Assembly (NCBI GenBank): GCA_033557835.1
Contig: JAWQRO010000399.1
Span: 1 to 39,913, forward strand
DNA length: 39,913 nt
From: Helochares maculicollis
Lineage: Eukaryota > Arthropoda > Insecta > Coleoptera > Hydrophilidae
Direction of reading: 5' to 3'
Shown here: positions 33,201-39,913 of the stretch, in pieces
Layout: each line of letters begins with the position of its first letter
Position numbering within the stretch: position 1 is the stretch's first letter
Program-made: the position numbers and the translations under genes
The notes under the pieces: model-generated
The model's input: the letters and a program-made list of their open reading frames with translations, nothing else
Databases searched by the model: none
What the model was told of the DNA's origin: nothing

Positions 33201-36200
33201 TCCGAAGACAAAATACTGAAAAACTGGCAACGCCGGAGTGAGACTCTTGTATTTGTATAAGTTCATATTAGCTAAGCTGTGGGATAAATGGAATAAAAAC
33301 AATTCGCTATTAGATTAGACATGTTAATAGAAATAATGCATTAAAATTTTGTACATTGCTTAGACATGACAAAATGATGATCTTATTTTTAATACTCAAA
33401 ATTTATTCATTGTTGAATTTTAAGTAAGTCGTCTTTTCAAATTAGTTAAAACCGAAAAATGCATTTGAATTCTAAACAATAGAGATATTTATTGTATTAG
33501 CTTTAACATGGTAAACTCTCTTCTTCATCTAAATGTTTGCTGACATTGACATGACTGGGTTATTCTTATTGTGAATTTATCATAAAATGTTTCTCTTGCA
33601 GCATAATAATGTTACTTTAGGAAGAGCGCATAAACTACTGATCTTAACTAAGGAGTATTGGTAACGTTTGAAGAGAATACTATATTGTAAACCGATTGTA
33701 GAAGTAAGAGAACACTGACGAAGTGTGTGTTGAAGTCTTCCCAGCTGTGCCAAACGAAGTGGAACACAGTTTTTACATTTATGCTTGTTGGAATCTCCCT
33801 TGACGTTCATAAGTAAGAGTAGTCTTAAATTGTTAATAGTGTGGTTTTCTCTTTGAATTGAGGACATGTCGATTGTGTTAAAACATACAAAATATAATGT
33901 ACAGATCCAGAATTCAAGAGAAACTTGACAAATTGTGAAATTTTATATCTAATTACCAGCATTAACCAAAAAAGTAGATGCACATGTACATCGTGATTAA
34001 CAAGAGAACTATACATATACAGTCTTAATTAGTAACTAGTATGGTTTTTGATTAGAGGTAAGCAACTATTTCTAAACGCATCTTTAATCAATATTCTTCT
34101 TAGGTTTTCCAAAAACGAATATAATTTTGATGAACTTGAAATGAATGCAAGTAAAAAAATCACTTGTTCTGATTAAACAGCCGATGAGTCACTAACTCAG
34201 ACCTCTTGAAGTTATCATAGTTAAAACATTGGCGCAGTTTTGAAAAATTTGGAAAACATTGAGTTGGTGTATTAGATCTCTAATGAAAAGTGCAAGCAAG
34301 GTAGAAAGCTGTTTTCATATTGTGGATAAAATATATTTTACACTACTTCGTAAACTTGCGAAATCCTATCCCTTCTACCTTTTTTTACCTAAAAACTTTA
34401 TCTGTGATACAATTCAAGGTACTGTAGTTGAAAATAATTGGAAGCCGCCGTCGAAAATGTAAAAGATGCAATAATCTCCACTTCAACTAAAAATTTGTTG
34501 CATCTCGGAGCACCACAAGTGCTTAACATAGACGTAAAACTATATATATATTTATCCCAATAGAATGAATGTAAATGGAAACTCTAGGATCATTTTGGGC
34601 TGCAAAATAGGAATTCGAAAACCAATATGGAGGTGTGAGCCTGCATAAGCTCACGTATTTAGCAAGTTCTGTACCACATACACACATAAATTTTAACCTA
34701 CGATGTCCACATACACCTTTACAGTCTGGCAGAGTTGGGGATTGTCAAATAATGCGATGTTGCGGCGGCGGATGGGCTGATAGTGCACGACCCCTACATG
34801 TAAACAATTTGGGTAATCAGTTCGAAGCAGGGCAGGAGTGTTAAAATTATAGAGGATGTGTGCTACATGATTTGCTGCAGGTACCCATCGTTTGAGTGTA
34901 CATTACTCCTAACATGAGCTTAATTTTAACAACAACAAGATAACTGGTCCTCGATCCACAGAGAAGATGCATCTCTAACTCCCCACATTAACAAAATCAA
35001 TAGCTATTAATGAAATTTATGGGAAAATTATCCTAGATTAGCAATAAATTAAACGGAAAGGCAGAAATCTGACAGGAACAAATCAATCAAGTCACTCTTA
35101 CCTCAGAGAATCAATCTTAACAAATATTTATGGAAGTATTAAGCGATAAAGGCAGGAAATCGAGAGCCCCAATCGATTTTAACTTTTTACAGCTTTATTT
35201 GCGGATGTATTTAGTGCAATGCGGGCTTAAATGCACATTTACGTTTTTATTATTAGATACGTTGCGTTGGTGAATATTTGATTAAATACACTCACATTTT
35301 TAACAGCAATACCATTTAGCCTGCAAATTGCTTTAACTGATTTTGGCTTAGCGTTGAGTGTTTGGTGAGCCTATAAAAAATCATCACATATGCAGGTAGC
35401 AACAGTCTATCATTTAAAATATTTTCTTAAATAAGTTGTATTTTAGGATGTATAATTTCAAGCAACTACATTGCGAAGCAGCCTTGTAACAAGATATTTT
35501 CTTTTAATGAGTCGATTATTGATATACGCGGAGTAAATAAGAAACATAATATTTGTGGCTTATAATGAAGTTTCGTAATGGGGACAATTTGCTCCGAATT
35601 CAATGAAATATATCAAACAGAACTCACAGAAAAACGGATACTAATTGTTTTATTAAAATTTTTGAATGAATATGAAAAACAACTCTTTTATACTGGCATG
35701 GATTAAACACAAAACAACATTTATAACTAAACTTGTCTGTATTAATTTTGTGAAAGGAGTTGTTTGTCATTTAATGACGAAGAGCCTGCGATAAAAATAA
35801 TAAATTAAAAAGAACTAATTACAAGAATTAGAATGCAAAGGAATATTTTTCTCTACAACCCCTCAGTGAAGGCGTTGAAATTAAGGGCAAGTATAATACG
35901 ACGATTTGAATTGAAACGGGTAAGAAACAGATTATTAGATTGTCAAGAATTGTAGAGTAAAAAGCCCCCGGGGTTAATAAAACGTCGCAATTTAAGATAT
36001 CGTAGCAGAGAGCCGCGCTGCGCCGGTGCGGAGGAATGTGTTCTGTCGGGCAGAAATATTTATTTCGTTTTTATTTTAAATTTTATTTCCAAAGAACAGC
36101 TTTCCCGTTTTCTCCATTTGGCAAATATATGTGATTAGAAATGTTGAAGAGAAATCGTTCCGAGAGCTTGTTTAACCGTAATTTTTATAGGGTGGTTTCG

Positions 36201-36746
36201 TTATAGATAACAGCAACAGCCCTCGAATAAAAGAAGTTTTATCAAAATTACAGAAAATACTCATTCCTCACGACAATAGCATCGATCTAGTAATAAAGCC
36301 GACAAAATATTTCTCGGAGGCGTTCAGTTTTCCCTTCCACGAATCTTCGTCGTTTCCACATGGTCAATTATAAGATAGGCAGCTGTTGCCATCTCTCTGA
36401 AGTATATTGACCTAACTGAGATTTTTTACAATATGATTTCTTTTCTAATATTGGAGCGAGCTGTGAATTCTGCTTCGTTGCATTTTAGTTAAAAATATTG
36501 GATGAAATTGCCAATCGTTTCTGTTTTTACCTGATCTAGCTTGGGAAGCAGGTGTATGGTGGTGACTTCTTCCGCTGCTCGTTGACCCAGGGCTATCAGG
36601 GGTTGGGCGCGGAGGCGATCCTAATAAAGAGCGTGGATACGCAGGTGTTAGACCAGCTAATCCAGATGGCACCCACATTTCTTCTAAAGGAACTTTACCT
36701 CTTGATTCAACTAAACCTGGAGTAGATTGACTTCTTCCCATGGCGG
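30260..36746 (-). CDS. C-terminal exons of a coiled-coil protein, identity unknown
   Basis: Two minus-strand exons fit together. The first, 36746 down to 36531, follows a TTTCTTGCAG acceptor and ends in phase 1 before GTAAAAAC. The second, 30531 down to 30260, follows TTATTATTTAG, enters in phase 1 and ends in a stop. Exon one encodes a Ser/Pro-rich, probably disordered segment (GRSQSTPGLVESRG, GLTPAYPRSLLGSPPRPTP, SGRSHHHTPASQ). Exon two has a coiled coil (ETEIKRLRERLHTVETENA, then LNQQQWELEHRLAEIEMQI) and the tail EDNERNRESII. The final S-I-I fits a class I PDZ-binding motif. Local GC content is well above the surroundings. The protein probably continues upstream outside the window, or starts at the ATG at 36741, which sits in CCGCCATGG. 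A link to RasGAP/SynGAP-type C-terminal coiled coils is possible but not shown. Confidence 0.65.
32270..32410. repeat. diverged repeat, copy a
   Basis: Shares the core AAAAGTGCAAGCAAGGTA and, 30-40 bp later, TGGATAAAATATA plus TTTACA with 34230-34350 in the same orientation. The family is unknown. Confidence 0.5.
34230..34350. repeat. diverged repeat, copy b
   Basis: Partner of 32270-32410 (same AAAAGTGCAAGCAAGGTA core and TGGATAAAATATA block). The copies differ by many substitutions and small gaps, so the duplication is old or both derive from a dispersed family. Confidence 0.5.
34711..34840. other. GC-richer block with open frames on both strands, unidentified
   Basis: In a 65-70 percent AT setting this block is GC-rich and lacks stops in one frame of each strand. 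The plus strand reads SGRVGDCQIMRCCGGGWADS; the minus strand reads VVHYQPIRRRNIALFDNPQL. The minus strand also has an acceptor-like ACATGTAG before it and a donor-like GTAAAG after it, but the phase does not fit the neighbouring coiled-coil exons. It may be an old transposon piece, an alternative exon or a conserved non-coding element. Confidence 0.3.
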
Positions 36747-38629
36747 CTGCAAGAAAGACTTTAATTACTTAAGCAACTCAAAACCACCGAGCGGCAGCTA
36801 TGCTGCGATGTTAGCAAGTATTTCGCAGGACAGAGTTGTCGTGGTTAGGAGTCCACCTAGAAAAGCATTTTGCGGTTTAAACTGGGAGGCAAGCATCTGA
36901 TCACCGAAACATCCAGGACAAACTTAGACTAACAGGCTGGCAATGACGGTGACTGAATGTTTGCTGAAACTTTACATGCTGGTAATATGTGGCTATTTGT
37001 CTGATACAAATTAAATTAGATAGAGTTTAATAGCAATGCAATAGTACTAACACTATCGATTTTCAGCAGCCTTCGGATACAACATATTTTTTTTGTAAAT
37101 AATCCCAACGAACTACTTATATTGCCTTAAAAACGGTTTTAATCCTGTTGAGGTTACACTAGCAAATGACCGCATATCACTTCATGAGTGCCTCTAGTAA
37201 AACAGCTATTTTTATTTATTGTAAAATTTTCTGTTTAGAGTTGATTGGTTTTACATATTTACACATATTTGCATCGAGTTCGATTTGAAATTTGTTTATT
37301 CAACACTTGTGTATGTGGTTTTTGTTTGTATATTGCTGTAAAATATAGAGACATTTTAATTTTTTTCAACTTTTATAATAAAATTTTAACTAATTTACAT
37401 TTGAATATCATATTTATATTTATTTTTATGTTCATTTATTCAACAAACATTAATATCCGAACTATTATTACAATCAATACTATCTAGATGTTGTTTAGCT
37501 ATATTTAGGCTGCATTTAAAATGAAACATGCTTAAATAACATTTATTTCGACAGAATATGGCTCAGCCAATAAAACAGTTAAGTCACAAGTTTTTAAAAC
37601 GGATAAAAATAATTCGTCATTTTCTCTCAGCGCGTTCTATCTATTAAAAATGTTTGTATAGTTGTTATAACCTGACTAGCTTTCTTGAATTTCACATTTC
37701 GGTTTCGTTGGTTATTTGAAGCAAAGGCAGAGTTGAAGTATTTTCTGTATTTACTGATATCACATTCTTCTTTTTACACTCAAAAACTATTCTAAAATCA
37801 TTAATGCAGGTGGATACATCAATGCAAATATATTTGATTGGGTAAGCAGTAAGAGAGCAAAAATTGATGCTGTAAGGAATTTCAAAAGTGTATAGTTTGA
37901 TAAATGTAAATCAAGTAACTAATCAATTCAATTCTTTATTTCATGTACCATATAAATTATTATATAATTATTAAATACGTTTACATTTAATTTCAAACGT
38001 ATTCTTTGTATCAGTTATTTAATGAGAATTATGTAAAAATTACATTATATAATGTTTATTAAAGAAACAATTGTTTAAGCCGCTGACTGCTTAAATTAAT
38101 GTCCTTCTGTGAAATTGTTTTAAAACTTAGAAAAGTACATTTTTGAAACCCATTTCTTAAATTAAATTAATATTCTTATTATTAGTTACCTTATCATATT
38201 GATCAGTGTATGGATTAAATTTTTACCAGAATGTGATTGATAGTATAAAGCTGGCGACAAATACTAATAAAATGACAAATAAAACTTAATTTTTAAGATG
38301 TGTGTAATTAATTTTCAAGTTTCAAATGCTGTATAAGCCTAAACCTATTCTATGAATCTTTGAAATCCAAATGGTAATCGGTAGAAAATCTTAATAATTT
38401 TAATCTCAAAAATTCGACAAGTAATAACACTACGCCAATATAAATATATGTTACAAATAATGCGACATCTCTTAGGTTAATATGCGTTCCCAAAGACTAC
38501 TGATACGTAATTAAAGCTACCACTTGCCAATCTTTGTTTTAAGAAAAAACAAGAGAGATCACTTTTTCTAAGTTTTAGTCTTCATACGTTCCTGTTAACA
38601 CATTTCTGTACATAATTGTTAGATAATTA
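36747..38629. other. upstream region of the minus-strand exon, nothing recognised
   Basis: On the minus strand this is either intron or promoter for the coiled-coil gene. The stretch 36781-36960 is less AT-rich than the rest. No exon could be assigned. A plus-strand frame at 37245-37487 is composition-driven. Confidence 0.45.
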
Positions 38630-39633
38630 GGTGTATACCTTTACTTCTGCCGTTTTATTGTAAAAACCTGGCTATATTTTTATGATTCAAAATTTTGTCC
38701 ATCGCTGGTAACTGCCACTGAGCCAAGCATGGAAGTTTTGGGTAGCGTTCGAATACCGTGTCGAAATAATTGCTCTTCTTTTGAAGCGATCCACGTATAG
38801 TTATAGTTTTTGATTTATTTGTAAGAAAGTAAATGCTAGTCCGCCAGGCTGTGTGCAATTGATCAAAACAAGTGATAGCTCCAAAAAACGATGTTTTTGA
38901 GAATATGGGGGGTTAGGTAAGACTCCCATTTTGGCGTTCCCAAGTACGTTTTAGTCGATTGTATCACTTTATCATGTCTCTTCTCATTTCGCGTCCGTTT
39001 TTCTTCAATGCTTTACTAAAACGCATTAACTGCTTTACCTGTTATTTTTCCTATGATTATTTTAGTCGGTTTTCATTGCTCATAGCACATACGCCGAGCT
39101 GGTCCCATGCACGAGTTTAATGCTGTAAATGTTTGATTTAGCCGGAGAAGCATGGCCCGGAAGTCTCGATAATTTTCTATGTTTAGAGCTACTGTAAAGT
39201 GATCTTCGTCTCCATTCCCAATGCGAGCAGAAATCTCCTCCACCTTTGCCTTTTGAGCAGCTGTCTTCCAACCAACTCCGTTCAGAATCTTTTGGTTTTA
39301 ACTCACACGACACCCAATTTCCTCGTTTCTGAATCATTCTTATGACTTGTTTTTTGAAATGGATTTTTGAGTCACTGCTAATGATGCCGCCAATTCTTCT
39401 TGAGTCTTTATGATATAATACCTCTAATTCTATATCTTTGAAAACCGTTGCTCTTCCACCGCTATGCCCGACTTTGGTATCAAAATTTGTTATTGAAGAA
39501 AAATATAAAATCGAGAATTTTGTTCGAAAATGACGTTTTCAATCGCGAATAGCTTTACACAATGGATACATGGTTCCGTGAGATTTTATTAGAAATAACC
39601 ACGCTTAGACGTCAGACGCAAAGGTATATACCC
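38630..39633 (-). mobile_element. mariner element 3, a second mariner family, dead
   Basis: Transposase remnants run on the minus strand. An N-terminal portion, FKDIELEVLYHKDS, is at about 39400-39450. QKRGNWVSCELKPKDSERS is at about 39275-39335, a mangled LPGHASPAKSNIYSIK segment near 39140 and QLMRFSKALKKN at about 39010-39040. The C-terminal part is GSLQKKSNYFDTVFERYPKL, about 38720-38790. Short inverted ends agree: GGTGTATACCTTTACTTCTG on the left and, on the minus strand, GGGTATATACCTTTGCGTCT on the right. Only the left side keeps a clear TA. Many stops and shifts; the termini differ from elements 1, 2 and 4. Confidence 0.75.
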
Positions 39634-39798
39634 AACATTTTCCATTAACTTTTTTAAATTTTAATGCGGGCGTACGCACAACAATGAAATATAAAAAAAT
39701 CATGTTGTATATAAAAATAAAAAAGAAGTTGCGGTGGTAGAAAATTTTACAAAAATCAGTAGCAGAAAAAAAATTTTATTTTGCTGCAATTACAAGTA

Positions 39799-39913
39799 CC
39801 TGGTGCGCAAGTTGTTCTGTTGTCGAGATGGCGCATGAAATCTATTGAAATTACTTTTGGAACCCGAAGCGCCATTTTTTGGCAAGACTGCAAACACTAC
39901 AAAACTTCATATT
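39799..39913 (+). mobile_element. mariner element 4, 5' end only, runs off the window
   Basis: TA at 39797-39798 is followed by CCTGGTGCGCAAGTT and then sequence aligning to the minus-strand 5' ends of elements 1 and 2, including GCGCATGAAATCTATTGAAA. The small upstream frame MKSIEITFGTRSAIFW is open to the window end. The transposase itself would lie beyond position 39913, on the plus strand. Confidence 0.8.

Larger units (their letters stand above)
30532..36530 (-). other. 6 kb intron of the minus-strand coiled-coil gene
   Basis: Inferred from the phase-compatible exons on either side. It contains a pair of diverged repeats (32270-32410 and 34230-34350), a GC-richer block at 34711-34840 and a GC-rich patch at 36001-36050. 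No further exon of matching phase was found by eye. Confidence 0.5.

Noticed and set aside
33580..33867. 95-codon minus-strand frame with a few Cys
   Set aside because: No zinc-finger spacing or splice support; lies in the intron of the minus-strand gene.
34500..34530. Reverse-strand likeness to the CACTTCCGGTGCTCC block of the RTE-like repeat
   Set aside because: About 16 of 20 bases match with no extension on either side, too little to call a third copy.

Overview
The window is AT-rich nuclear DNA of an insect. The evidence is short GT-AG introns (55-75 bp) beside multi-kilobase ones, arthropod-type gene content, and many decayed mariner transposons. A beetle or similar insect is my best guess; the sequence alone does not settle the order.

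Layout. (1) 1-4400: a dispersed repeat resembling the 3' end of a non-LTR element, then a nearly full-length dead mariner on the minus strand. (2) 4400-10380: a complete STT3A gene (catalytic subunit of oligosaccharyltransferase, seven coding exons, 706 residues), with a second dead mariner in its first coding intron. (3) 10380-16500: no protein gene; an old irritans-type mariner fragment and a candidate TATA promoter with a non-coding first exon. (4) 16535-21538: a complete ABCC4/MRP4-type ABC exporter (seven coding exons, 1343 residues), with a duplicated exon-like segment in its second coding intron. (5) 22446-25961: a broken mariner, then an mTERF-family mitochondrial gene whose start is unresolved. 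(6) 26685-27487: a second direct copy of the repeat at the window start, so the three plus-strand genes lie between two copies. (7) 30260-36746: the last two recognisable exons of a minus-strand gene ending in a coiled coil and a possible PDZ-binding tail, separated by a 6 kb intron. (8) 38630-39913: another minus-strand mariner and the 5' end of one more element that runs off the window.

The genes do unrelated housekeeping jobs (ER N-glycosylation, membrane export, mitochondrial nucleic-acid binding) and do not form a pathway. I found no evidence of a new multi-gene system. The most unusual signals are an upstream reading frame kept in three mariner copies and the phase-compatible duplicated exon in the ABCC gene. 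A polylinker-like stretch in the ABCC leader is also worth checking.
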